64,000 nucleotides of DNA from Coriobacteriaceae bacterium (GTDB lineage Bacteria; Actinomycetota; Coriobacteriia; Coriobacteriales; Coriobacteriaceae). The notes under the pieces were generated by a model, which saw nothing but the letters and a program-made list of their open reading frames with translations, was not told the DNA's origin and did not search any database. The stretch is taken from contig CABJBO010000004.1 in assembly GCA_902363875.1 (NCBI GenBank), positions 65,864 to 129,863 on the forward strand. The letters run 5' to 3'. Positions 9,265-17,178 of this stretch are shown here, piece by piece; the first letter of the stretch is position 1; the number at the start of each line of letters is the position of its first letter. A program made the translations under genes and the position numbers.

Positions 9265-9307
9265 CAAAGAAAGGCCGGCGCGCTGCGTATGACAGCGCGC
9301 CGGCCTT
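9265..9307 (-). terminator. Intrinsic terminator of the coiled-coil surface protein gene
   Basis: A perfect 15-bp stem (AAGGCCGGCGCGCTG and its complement, loop of about 7) is followed on the minus strand by CTTTCTTTG. It sits 66 bp beyond the stop codon of the surface-protein gene. Confidence 0.8.
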
Positions 9308-9373
9308 ATCGTTTGGCTATCGAGACGGTCCCGCTATGAACCGAAGTTCGTTGCAGAATCTACGCTCGAAACG

Positions 9374-12300
9374 CTACATCTGCTTGCGACGACGATCGCC
9401 CAGCGTCACGCCCGCAGCAACGAGCGTAATGCCACCGATAACGAAAACCTCACCTGCAAGCGCGGAGTCATCGCCAGTCTGGGCGAGCGCACCGTCCGCG
9501 GCCTTCTTCTTGGCGACAGGAGCCTTTGCAGCGGCCTGCGCAACCTGAGGCTTGGCCTGCGGCTCAGCCTTGGGATGATACTTGTCGTACTCGGCCTGAG
9601 CGGCAGCCAGGGCATCCTTGGCATCGCCAAGCTCGGCAAGCGCGGCGGCATAGGCGTCGTTGGCATCGGACAGCTTGGCATCGGCATCGCTCAGAGCAGC
9701 CTTGAGACCAGCGGCGGCATCGACGGCAGCCTTATAGCGAGCGTAGGCAGCGTTCAGCTTGACCAGCTTCTCGTTACCCGTCGTGCCCGCGGCAAGAGAG
9801 GCCTTGTGGTCGACAGCCTCAAGATCGGCCTTGAGTGCCTCATCGCTGGCAAGCTCGGCCTTGGCCTTGACGATCTCGAAGTTCGCATCGACGACGGCTT
9901 CGTTGGCGGCCTCGAGCTGCTTCTGGGCATCGGCGACACCGGCGACGGCAGCGTCATAGGCGGCCTTGGCGTCGTCGACCGCCTTCTGGGCGCCGGCGAA
10001 GCGCTCGAAGGCCTTGTTTGCGGTGACAAGCTCGTCCTCGGCGGCCTTGGCCTTCGCCTGTGCGTCGGACAGGGTCTGCGTCTTGGCGGCAACTGCCTGC
10101 TTGGCGCCCGAAAGAGCGGTCGCGGCGTGCACATCTGCGGCCTGAGCCTTGTCAACGCCAGCCTGGGCAGTGTCGTCGGCCTTCTTGCCATCGTTAAGCG
10201 TGCCCTGCTTGTTCGCAAGATCCGTCTTGGCGGCATCGCACTTGGCGGCAAGGTCCTTGACCGAAGCGGTAGCGTTGTCATACGCCTCGTTGGCCTGATC
10301 GGACTTTACCTTGGCGGCGTCGCGGGCGCTGCGAGCCTTCGCCTTGTGAGCAGCGGCCTCGGCTGCCTTCGTCTTGCTGTCAGCAAGCGTGGCGTTTGCC
10401 CTATCGAGAGCTGCCTGGGCAGTAGCGGCCTCGCTCTTGGCGGCGTCGAGCTTGGTCTGGGGCGTCTTGACGTCGACACCCTTGAGTTTGGCTTCGGCGG
10501 CGTCGTATGCCGTCTTCGCGGCGGCGGTGCCGGACTTAGCCTTCTCGTACTCGCCCTTGGCAGTGTTCACGTTTGTGTCGGCCGCGGTATAGGCGTCGCG
10601 TGCGGAATCCTTTTTATTGACGGCAGCGTAGTAGGCATTGCTGGTCGAACCATAATTCTTCTGCGCCTCTGCCAGCTTATTCTGAAGCTGCTTCAGCTGC
10701 TCCTTCTGCTCCTGCGTGCCGCCTGCATTGTAGGCGGAAGCGATGTAGTCGTTCAGGAGCTTCTTGAACTCGGAGACAGTGAAATCAGCCTGACTGTCAA
10801 AAGAGCTGTAATCGAAGATGGTTACCTCGGAATCGGTGTTTTTACCGCTACCGGTCGCGATGCCGATAGCCTTCGTACCGGCATCGATGATGTTGAGATA
10901 GTGCCCGCACTCTTGGGAGATGCTTGTGTAGTGCTGGGAGATATAGTAGGAATCATATCGATGATTTTCAAGGTCACCATTCTTCTTGGCGTACTTATCG
11001 AATGCCTCCTTCTCCTGGGTATAGAGACCGGTGTAGGGCCAGCCTAGGGTGTCCTCAGTCTCGCCGCCGGTATATGCACCGCCACCGCCAGCAAGATTTT
11101 CACCGTTATCCCAGTAGCAGTTCGAGTGTCCCCAGATGTTCGATGAATATGATGTATTAAGGGCGGCTGCCGCAGTCATGCGGAGGCTGACGCTGAGCGC
11201 CGACTGACCGTTCGCCTTGCGGAGGTTGTTCTGGGTGTCGAGATATGTCAAGGCGTTGCGCATCTGCTCCAAGGAAAGCGGGTTGGTGTCGCGAGACATG
11301 TCCTGATCGACGTACTGGTCATACCATTCGGCCTTGCCCTCAGCACCGGTCAGCATCGATACGGCATCCTGGGCGTTCTTTTTCTGCGTGGCTGTGAACT
11401 GGCTGCCGCCGATGATGTAGTTCATGAAGCCGAACATACCCTGGCTGATGACATTCTGGTCTACGGTCATGTTCGACTTGAGGTCGGCAATCTGCTGGTT
11501 AAGCTTGTCGACTTCAGCGCTCGCGGCATCATAAGCGCTCTTTGCCGATATAACTTCGGCGCAAATTGCATCGTATTCAGCACGCTTCTGCTGACGGACC
11601 TCGACGAGTCGGTCGTACTCCGCCTTCTTGTCGGCTTCGGTCTGCTGGGCCTGCTCGTATGCCGACTTCGCGGTGTCACGCTTACTGGCCGCGTCCTTGT
11701 ACTCCTTGTTTGCCGCATCGTATGCAGACTGGGCAGATGCCACGGCAGCGTTGGCGGCGCTGGCCTTCTCCTGCGCGGCGGTGGCGGTATTCTGGGCCGC
11801 CTGCAGGTTCGCCTGGGCGGTAGCGTCGGCATCCGTCGCGGCATTGAGCTCCGCCTGCGCGGTCTTAAGCTCACCAGCGGCGGCCTTCTCGGCGGCCTCA
11901 AGCGCACTCAGGTCAACACCCGTACCCGAGACGGCAGCATCGAGCGCGGCCTGCGCCTGGTTGAACTTCTGCTGGGCGTTATCGCGCGCGGTGGTTGCGG
12001 CTGCGAGAGCAGCAGCAGTCTCCTGCTTCTTGGCCTGGGCAGTCGTCAAAGCTGCCTCGGTATTCTGCTTTTCCTGCTGGGCGCTGGCCTCGGCAGCCTT
12101 GGCCTGGTCCAGATTGGCCTGTGCAGTAGTAACGGCCTTATTGGCGTCATCGAGCTTTGCCTGCGCGTCCTCGACGGCCTTCTTGGCGGCCTCGTACTCG
12201 TCCATACCCATGGCCTCGAGCTTGGCCTGGGCATCGTCGAGGGCCTTCTTGGCCTCATCCTGCTTTGCCTTGGCGTCCTTGAGCGCCTGGGTCTTATCCT

Positions 12301-12826
12301 CGACACTCTTGTTGGCTTGATCGAGCTGATCGTTCAGGTCGCCCAGCTTCTTCTGCTGCTGCTCGGTCTTTTCGACGGCGGCTTTGAGCTCGTCAATCTT
12401 CTCCTGGAGCGCGGCGACTTCTGCTGCGTTCTGCTCGATTTCGTTGTCGCTCACAGCCTGCGAGGCCTGATTCTTTTGCTGCTGCGCCTGCTTTTGAGAC
12501 TGGCCCGCCGCATCGGCGTTCTTCTGGGCGGCATCGTAGGCGGCCTGAGCGTCCTTGAGCTGCTTTGCCGACTCCTCGGCCAGCTGGGCAGCCGTCTTTA
12601 CGACCGCTTGGTTACCGGCGGCAACGGTGTTCTCTACAGAACTACCCCCCCCCTGAACAGAATCGCCGTTATCGGTTGACGGTGCGGCGATTGCCGCCAG
12701 CGGCGACATAAGCGGCTGAGCAATGAGGCCCGCCGTCAAAACGGTTGCGACGGCGCGGTTAGCAACGCCCTTGACGTTGACAGTCTTGGCCCGAGGCCCA
12801 AAGTGTTGTGGACTGTAGTTTGCCAT
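9374..12826 (-). CDS. Large coiled-coil surface protein with CAP domain and LAQTG sortase-like tail
   Basis: A 1150-residue secreted protein. Order: a signal-like N-terminus with hydrophobic core around residues 25-48; a Gly/Ser spot from a nine-G tract near residue 59; an Ala/Lys/Gln-rich heptad coiled coil (about 70-460); a CAP/SCP-like domain (about 475-685) with WGHSNCYWDNGENLAGG and CGHYLNIID; a second long Ala-rich coil (about 715-1100); then LAQTGDD, a hydrophobic stretch and RRRKQM, a cell-wall sorting signal with Ala in the Pro position. It is likely anchored by sortase and may act as an adhesin. The substrate or partner of the CAP domain is unknown. The ATG has GGGAGAAAGCC upstream. 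Confidence 0.85.
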   Translation of the reverse strand: MANYSPQHFGPRAKTVNVKGVANRAVATVLTAGLIAQPLMSPLAAIAAPSTDNGDSVQGGGSSVENTVAAGNQAVVKTAAQLAEESAKQLKDAQAAYDAAQKNADAAGQSQKQAQQQKNQASQAVSDNEIEQNAAEVAALQEKIDELKAAVEKTEQQQKKLGDLNDQLDQANKSVEDKTQALKDAKAKQDEAKKALDDAQAKLEAMGMDEYEAAKKAVEDAQAKLDDANKAVTTAQANLDQAKAAEASAQQEKQNTEAALTTAQAKKQETAAALAAATTARDNAQQKFNQAQAALDAAVSGTGVDLSALEAAEKAAAGELKTAQAELNAATDADATAQANLQAAQNTATAAQEKASAANAAVASAQSAYDAANKEYKDAASKRDTAKSAYEQAQQTEADKKAEYDRLVEVRQQKRAEYDAICAEVISAKSAYDAASAEVDKLNQQIADLKSNMTVDQNVISQGMFGFMNYIIGGSQFTATQKKNAQDAVSMLTGAEGKAEWYDQYVDQDMSRDTNPLSLEQMRNALTYLDTQNNLRKANGQSALSVSLRMTAAAALNTSYSSNIWGHSNCYWDNGENLAGGGGAYTGGETEDTLGWPYTGLYTQEKEAFDKYAKKNGDLENHRYDSYYISQHYTSISQECGHYLNIIDAGTKAIGIATGSGKNTDSEVTIFDYSSFDSQADFTVSEFKKLLNDYIASAYNAGGTQEQKEQLKQLQNKLAEAQKNYGSTSNAYYAAVNKKDSARDAYTAADTNVNTAKGEYEKAKSGTAAAKTAYDAAEAKLKGVDVKTPQTKLDAAKSEAATAQAALDRANATLADSKTKAAEAAAHKAKARSARDAAKVKSDQANEAYDNATASVKDLAAKCDAAKTDLANKQGTLNDGKKADDTAQAGVDKAQAADVHAATALSGAKQAVAAKTQTLSDAQAKAKAAEDELVTANKAFERFAGAQKAVDDAKAAYDAAVAGVADAQKQLEAANEAVVDANFEIVKAKAELASDEALKADLEAVDHKASLAAGTTGNEKLVKLNAAYARYKAAVDAAAGLKAALSDADAKLSDANDAYAAALAELGDAKDALAAAQAEYDKYHPKAEPQAKPQVAQAAAKAPVAKKKAADGALAQTGDDSALAGEVFVIGGITLVAAGVTLGDRRRKQM

Positions 12827-13133
12827 GGCTTTCTCCCTTTGACACGGATGTATCCATACGTATCAAACGGTAGCTGTCGATTTTTGAATTCTGTTGCGCA
12901 ACATTGGCGACCAGCGTATTTTTTGAAATTCACGCTCTCGTGCTTCACAATTTCGTCACATATGTAGGAGCTGGTGCATCATATTATTGCGGGATCAAAT
13001 TGAACCTGTGATTTGCATTTGCTCCCGCGTCATCCGCCCTATCGGATTCCGCATCCAACAGACACCTCGTCCGCCACGGTGTAGAGTTAGGACAACGGGC
13101 GCGTTGCGCGGCCCGTGCCAGAACGAGGTGGAC
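12827..13133. promoter_or_regulatory. Divergent promoter region with a 12-bp palindrome
   Basis: A 307-bp, relatively AT-rich spacer between the divergent surface-protein and DUF389 genes. It contains the perfect palindrome TGTTGCGCAACA (12892-12903), about 65 bp upstream of the surface-protein start, which could be a regulator site. I see no convincing -35/-10 pair. Confidence 0.4.
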
Positions 13134-14273
13134 ATGGAACTCGATAAACAACAGATCGAACGACTGCGTGAGCGTCATCATCGGCGTCACGGCATCCGCC
13201 CTGCTCATAGCGAAGCCATGGAAAACGTCACCCGCTTCCTCAAGCGCGCGTTCAACATTCGCGAGGGACGCGCACCCTATCACGTGATCCGCAAGCGTTT
13301 TGTAAACGGGGCGCGTCTGACTGGCACTCACCTGTGCATCCTCATCATCGCGATGTTAATCGCAAGTATTGGCCTCGATATCGATTCGGACATCGCCATC
13401 GTGGGCGCCATGCTCATCTGCCCGCTCATGGGTTCGGTCCTTGCCATGGCATACGGCATTGCCACGCTCGACCGCGAGATCACCGTCGAGGCCGTCGCGG
13501 GCTTGGCTCTACAGATGGCCTTTTGCCTGTTCACGTCCACGTTGTACTTTAAGCTCTCGCCCCTTGGCACCACCACGGCCGCCATCATCGACAACTCGAC
13601 GCCCACCGTGTGGGACCTCGCTGTCGCGCTCGCCGGCGGCTTTGCAGGCGGCCTAGGCAACTCACGCGACCAGGAGCCAGCAACGCTTATCGCGGGCGTG
13701 GCCGTGGCAACCGCGCTCATGCCGCCCCTGTGCGCGGCGGGCTATGGCATCGCCATCGCAAGCGGGTCACTGTTTCTCTCGGCGCTTTATGAGTTTGGCA
13801 TCAACGTGGTCTTTATCGCACTGGCTGCCGAAGCCGTGCTACTTCTTTTGCGCGTACCGCTCAAGCGCGATCTGAACGGCGACGGCATCGTGACCGCCGA
13901 GGAAAACGCCGAGGTCGACGAGCTATCGCGCAAGGTGCGCCGCCACATCATCGTGGGAACGGTGATCTTTGCCATCCCCTGCATCGTTATGACCGCGGGT
14001 TCCATTGGCTCGGCGCAGGCCGGCGTACAGGACGGCTACGGCGTCACCGAAACCACGCGCGAGCTTGCCGCGGTGCTGCCAAGCTTTGAGGATTACACCG
14101 TCGCCGTCGAGACCTCGGCTACCGAAGGGGACGAGGAGGGCATCGTCGAACGCGAGATTGTCGCCCATGTGACGACAAGCGAGGCGCTCGGGGCGCACGA
14201 CCGCCGCGTTGCCCGCAAGCTCATCGACCTCAACGTGCCCGAACTCGATCGCGTTGAGTTTGATGTGAGGTAA
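13134..14273 (+). CDS. DUF389 membrane protein with an EF-hand loop insertion
   Basis: A 379-residue protein of the DUF389 family (also known from TIGR00341-type sequences). A basic N-terminal region is followed by several transmembrane helices, including IAIVGAMLICPLMGSVLAMA and GLGNSRDQEPATLIAGVAVA, which is the conserved core. After the sixth or so helix there is a hydrophilic segment with DLNGDGIVTAEE, a textbook 12-residue EF-hand calcium loop, followed by another helix and a C-terminal soluble domain. ATG 13134 has GAGGTG four bases upstream. Function is unknown; the loop suggests calcium could modulate it. Confidence 0.85.
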   Translation: MELDKQQIERLRERHHRRHGIRPAHSEAMENVTRFLKRAFNIREGRAPYHVIRKRFVNGARLTGTHLCILIIAMLIASIGLDIDSDIAIVGAMLICPLMGSVLAMAYGIATLDREITVEAVAGLALQMAFCLFTSTLYFKLSPLGTTTAAIIDNSTPTVWDLAVALAGGFAGGLGNSRDQEPATLIAGVAVATALMPPLCAAGYGIAIASGSLFLSALYEFGINVVFIALAAEAVLLLLRVPLKRDLNGDGIVTAEENAEVDELSRKVRRHIIVGTVIFAIPCIVMTAGSIGSAQAGVQDGYGVTETTRELAAVLPSFEDYTVAVETSATEGDEEGIVEREIVAHVTTSEALGAHDRRVARKLIDLNVPELDRVEFDVR

Positions 14274-14326
14274 CGCAGGGCGTAGGCGCAAGTCACGACG
14301 AGGCGCAGACGCGACACGAATACGAG

Positions 14327-14374
14327 CAAAAAGCGGGGGCGTAGTTCATGACCGCGCCCCCGCTCGCTGTTTTA
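14327..14374. terminator. Bidirectional terminator between convergent genes
   Basis: A 10-bp stem AGCGGGGGCG/CGCCCCCGCT has TTTTATT on its plus-strand 3' side and TTTTT on the minus-strand side. It lies between the convergent DUF389 and small membrane-anchored protein genes. Confidence 0.85.
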
Positions 14375-14384
14375 TTGCCGTGAA

Positions 14385-14834
14385 TCAGACGTCCGCATCG
14401 ACATCGCCAGACTCCACCGTAAACGCCGGATCGGTGCTCACAAGATAAAATCGGGTCACCTTAGTATTTCTAATTAGGTAAATCTGCCCCTGATTGCGTC
14501 GGCGCGATATATACGCAACGTGAACCGTGCCGAATTCTTCGCCGTTTTCCTTCTTTAATACCAGGATATTGGGATCATCCGTACGCTTAAACTGCCCGTC
14601 AACGCAGCTGCCGTCTTTGTCGACCAGTTGCCAACGATGGTTATCCTCTTCAAGAAAGGCCAGGGTTTCCAGACTTGTTTTGTCATCCCGATAGTAACCG
14701 TCAATGGCAAAGCCTTCGGAAACGCATTCCTGCATATAGGATGTTTCTCGATTTATAGCAAACTGCCCTGCAGCGCCCAGGAGCACAGCCAAGCAAACCA
14801 CTGCGAGGGCTATCGAGATAGTACGGCGGTTCAT
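14385..14834 (-). CDS. Small membrane-anchored hypothetical protein
   Basis: A 149-residue protein with one N-terminal hydrophobic segment (about residues 7-28) and an extracytoplasmic polar domain containing two Cys (near 39 and 79) that could form a disulfide. No lipobox is present, and I do not recognise the family. The base composition is noticeably more AT-rich than its neighbours, which could mean recent acquisition. The ATG at 14834 lacks a clear ribosome binding site; a TTG three codons upstream is an alternative. The C-terminus is acidic (VESGDVDADV). Confidence 0.6.
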   Translation of the reverse strand: MNRRTISIALAVVCLAVLLGAAGQFAINRETSYMQECVSEGFAIDGYYRDDKTSLETLAFLEEDNHRWQLVDKDGSCVDGQFKRTDDPNILVLKKENGEEFGTVHVAYISRRRNQGQIYLIRNTKVTRFYLVSTDPAFTVESGDVDADV

Positions 14835-14901
14835 GTCAACCAACCCGATACTTGTTTAACGGAGTGCAAAACATACTTGGTACCTCCGGTATCAGGGGGA
14901 A

Positions 14902-14923
14902 TGTCGCCAGCAGGCTGGCGACA
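14902..14923. repeat. Perfect short palindrome at the pseudogene end
   Basis: TGTCGCCAGC and GCTGGCGACA are perfect 10-bp arms separated by two bases. It lies just beyond the end of the aryl-sulfotransferase remnant and has no T-run. Confidence 0.5.
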
Positions 14924-14924
14924 A

Positions 14925-15600
14925 CTATATGTTTCTAACATTAAACCATATGGCTGCCACTCGCGGAGGGGGCATCGGCGAGCGGCGTGTTGGACCCCCC
15001 GCCGTGACGGCGAGCTGCTCTTCTTCCTCGCCCTTGAGCGTCGGCGTCTTGACGGTGAATTTCGAGGTACGGCTCGTGCCATTCTGCGCGATGCAGGTTA
15101 GGGTTACCGTGTTTTTGCGGTTGGGAATGAGGCCGATGACCTTGAACTCGTGCTCCGTGACCGGCGTGTCGCCACCGTGGGGCGTGCGGAAAAGGCGGCG
15201 ACTTTGGGCGTATCGTCGGTTTTTTTGAGACCGGCGACCTCGTAGGTGACGGCTACGGGGTCTGTCGTTGCAAAACGCACGTAGCACCTCAGGGTGTCGG
15301 TACCAAAGGGATCGGCTTGACAAACGGGGCAGTTTCGTCGTAGTCGCCTGCAGCGTACTCGGCATCGAGCTGTTCTTTGATGGCAGCCTGTTTCTCGACG
15401 TTGTAGGTCGCGACGATCTGATTGTGGAGCTTCTTTTGCTCGTCGGTGAGCTCATTGCTCGCAGCAGATGCGTCGCTTGCCCCGGCACTGACAACGGAGC
15501 AGCCCATGAGCCCCGTCCCGACAAGCGTCAGCGCGCCCGCCGCACCCGCAAGAGCCGCTCGGCGCGTGAGCAACCTGCTGTCTTTATCACTCAATTCCAT
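14925..15600 (-). pseudogene. Broken aryl-sulfate sulfotransferase (ASST) N-terminal remnant
   Basis: The start MELSDKDSRLLTRRAAL, a hydrophobic stretch and LMGC lipobox look like a twin-arginine/lipoprotein signal. It runs on to FVKPIP, where the reading frame is lost near 15310. The next frame continues with PFGTDTLRCYVRFATTDPVAVTY, and after a second frameshift near 15190 the third frame gives TEHEFKVIGLIPNRKNTVTL. Together these follow the N-terminal beta-domain of bacterial aryl-sulfate sulfotransferases. The catalytic propeller domain is absent, so the gene is truncated as well as frameshifted. It is a decayed remnant unless the frameshifts are sequencing errors. Confidence 0.7.
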
Positions 15601-15802
15601 ATCGTTACCGTCTTTGAATGCCACCGTCGCTTCCCTCATATACCATGGCGTTTGCCCAGCCCTGTCCAATTTGACTCGCAGCTTAACAAACGCCCCTTAA
15701 GGCTAGCTCAGGCTCGCGGCAGCCGGAGCTGTTAGCCGCAAGACGCACAGGGGGCGCAGGAATGCGATGACCCGTTTTCCTCCGTCCCCGAGGGATCATT
15801 TT

Positions 15803-16762
15803 TTAGTACCTGAAGAAGCCCTCGCCCGAGCTTTCGCCCAGCTTGCCTTCGTCGAGCATTTTCTTGAGGACGGATGCCATAGCCTTAAAGTTGTAGGGCA
15901 TCATCATCTTCTTGAGCAGCGGGCTCACCAGGCCCGGGACCTTCTGATACTGCATGACGATGTTGTAGGCCGTCTGGATACCCACCGTGTCGAATACGCG
16001 GAACGGGCCCTTGGGGGCGCCGGTGCCCCGCGTCCATGCAAGGTCGATGCTCTTGGGGTCACTCACACCCGAAACATACAGGTCAAGGCCCGAAAGCAGC
16101 CACGGCACCAACATGGAATTGAGCAGGTAGCCGTTCTTTTCCTTGTTGACGGGCAGGGCAAGCATACGGATATCGTTGGCAAAGTCGACGAGCTCGTCGA
16201 AGTAGCGCTTGTCGGTTTGGTCCTGTGCCATGACCTCGGTCATGTTGTTCTTCCAGATGGAGTTGGCAAAGTGCAGCGACAGGTATTTCTCGGGACGGCC
16301 GGTGTACTTGGCAAAGGTGCTCGGCAGCAGCGTGGATGAGTTGGTCACGATGACGGTCTTTTGCGGCAGAACCGGGGCGAGCTTCTTGTAGAAGTCGATC
16401 TTTGCCTGGGTGTCCTCGGCCATAGACTCGATGACCAGGTCGGCGTCGGCCACGGCCTTGGCAAGATCGAGCTCCAGCTTGAGTGTGGAGTAGGCACGCT
16501 CGACGGCGGCGAGCGCCGCTTCCTTGTCGAAGGGCTGGGTGCCATCGGCGATACCGGCGCACCACTCGCCCGTACCGTCCGCCATGCCCTCGATTGCCGA
16601 GATGTACTCCTTGCGCACGTGATCGATCTTGGGCTGGGTGCGGCCGATGCTGCCCTCGCTGCGCAGCCAAATCGTTACATCAAAGCCGCAGTAGGCAGCC
16701 TGAAAGGCAATCTGGCTTCCCAACACGCCGCCGCCGGCAACACAAACGGTCTTGTAGCTCAT
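15803..16762 (-). CDS. 3-hydroxyacyl-CoA dehydrogenase
   Basis: A 319-residue NAD-dependent enzyme of the 3-hydroxybutyryl-CoA dehydrogenase type. The N-terminal Rossmann motif is VAGGGVLGSQIAFQAA (residues 7-22). VIESMAEDTQAKIDFYKKL and TNSSTLLPS follow as in the family, then the HFANSIWKNN region holding the catalytic-His segment. The C-terminal all-helical domain is complete. It interconverts 3-hydroxyacyl-CoA and 3-oxoacyl-CoA. ATG 16762 has AGAGGA upstream. The pathway is not defined by neighbours, although an acyl-CoA dehydratase activase lies upstream. Confidence 0.9.
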   Translation of the reverse strand: MSYKTVCVAGGGVLGSQIAFQAAYCGFDVTIWLRSEGSIGRTQPKIDHVRKEYISAIEGMADGTGEWCAGIADGTQPFDKEAALAAVERAYSTLKLELDLAKAVADADLVIESMAEDTQAKIDFYKKLAPVLPQKTVIVTNSSTLLPSTFAKYTGRPEKYLSLHFANSIWKNNMTEVMAQDQTDKRYFDELVDFANDIRMLALPVNKEKNGYLLNSMLVPWLLSGLDLYVSGVSDPKSIDLAWTRGTGAPKGPFRVFDTVGIQTAYNIVMQYQKVPGLVSPLLKKMMMPYNFKAMASVLKKMLDEGKLGESSGEGFFRY

Positions 16763-16930
16763 GGGACGATCCTCTCTTACGTAATTCCATAGATGTGTAT
16801 TAATTCAAACGTAAGGATGACGCGCGCTGGGGGTGGGTTCTATAAACGGGCGGTATTTCGCGGCAAACGGCTACATATGTTCATTATCTCAGGGTTCCGA
16901 GGGCAGTTTTTGGTGCCACCGAGACGTCGT

Positions 16931-17061
16931 TTTCGGAAGTATGCGGCAAATTCCGAAACTCTTGAGCACGTCCTGATTTTTCGCCAATAAAACCGCAGGT
17001 ACAGAGCTTTGACATATCCGGTGTGCTCGGCCTATTCAGATTTTGCCGCATACTTCCGAAA
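16931..17061. repeat. Nested long inverted repeat
   Basis: Arm TTTCGGAAGTATGCGGCAAA (16931-16950) is perfectly complementary to 17042-17061. A smaller pair GAGCAC/GTGCTC (16964-16969 and 17023-17028) is nested inside. There is no open reading frame in the 90-bp spacer. Confidence 0.85.
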
Positions 17062-17112
17062 TCTAAGTTCGCAAAGGGTGATAGTTGGGGCGTTTACGCA
17101 ACATATGTCCAG

Positions 17113-17150
17113 CAAAAACGGGTGGTAGCCGGCACGGCTGCCACCCGTTT
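17113..17150 (-). terminator. Intrinsic terminator of the activase gene
   Basis: On the minus strand, ACGGGTGGCAGCCG pairs with CGGCTACCACCCGT (one mismatch), followed by TTTTTG, about 30 bp past the stop codon. Confidence 0.85.
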
Positions 17151-17178
17151 GTCTCATATCTAGCCCATAGCGGGCAAG

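Larger units (their letters stand above)
16763..17178. other. Intergenic region with a long inverted repeat
   Basis: A 416-bp spacer with no convincing gene. It holds the terminator of the activase gene (17113-17150), the inverted repeat at 16931-17061 and two ACATATGT palindromes. The promoter of the dehydrogenase gene must lie at its left end, but I cannot place it. Confidence 0.5.

Noticed and set aside
9281..9307. Second terminator for the OPT gene
   Set aside because: The T-run is only on the minus-strand side, so it fits the convergent surface-protein gene better.
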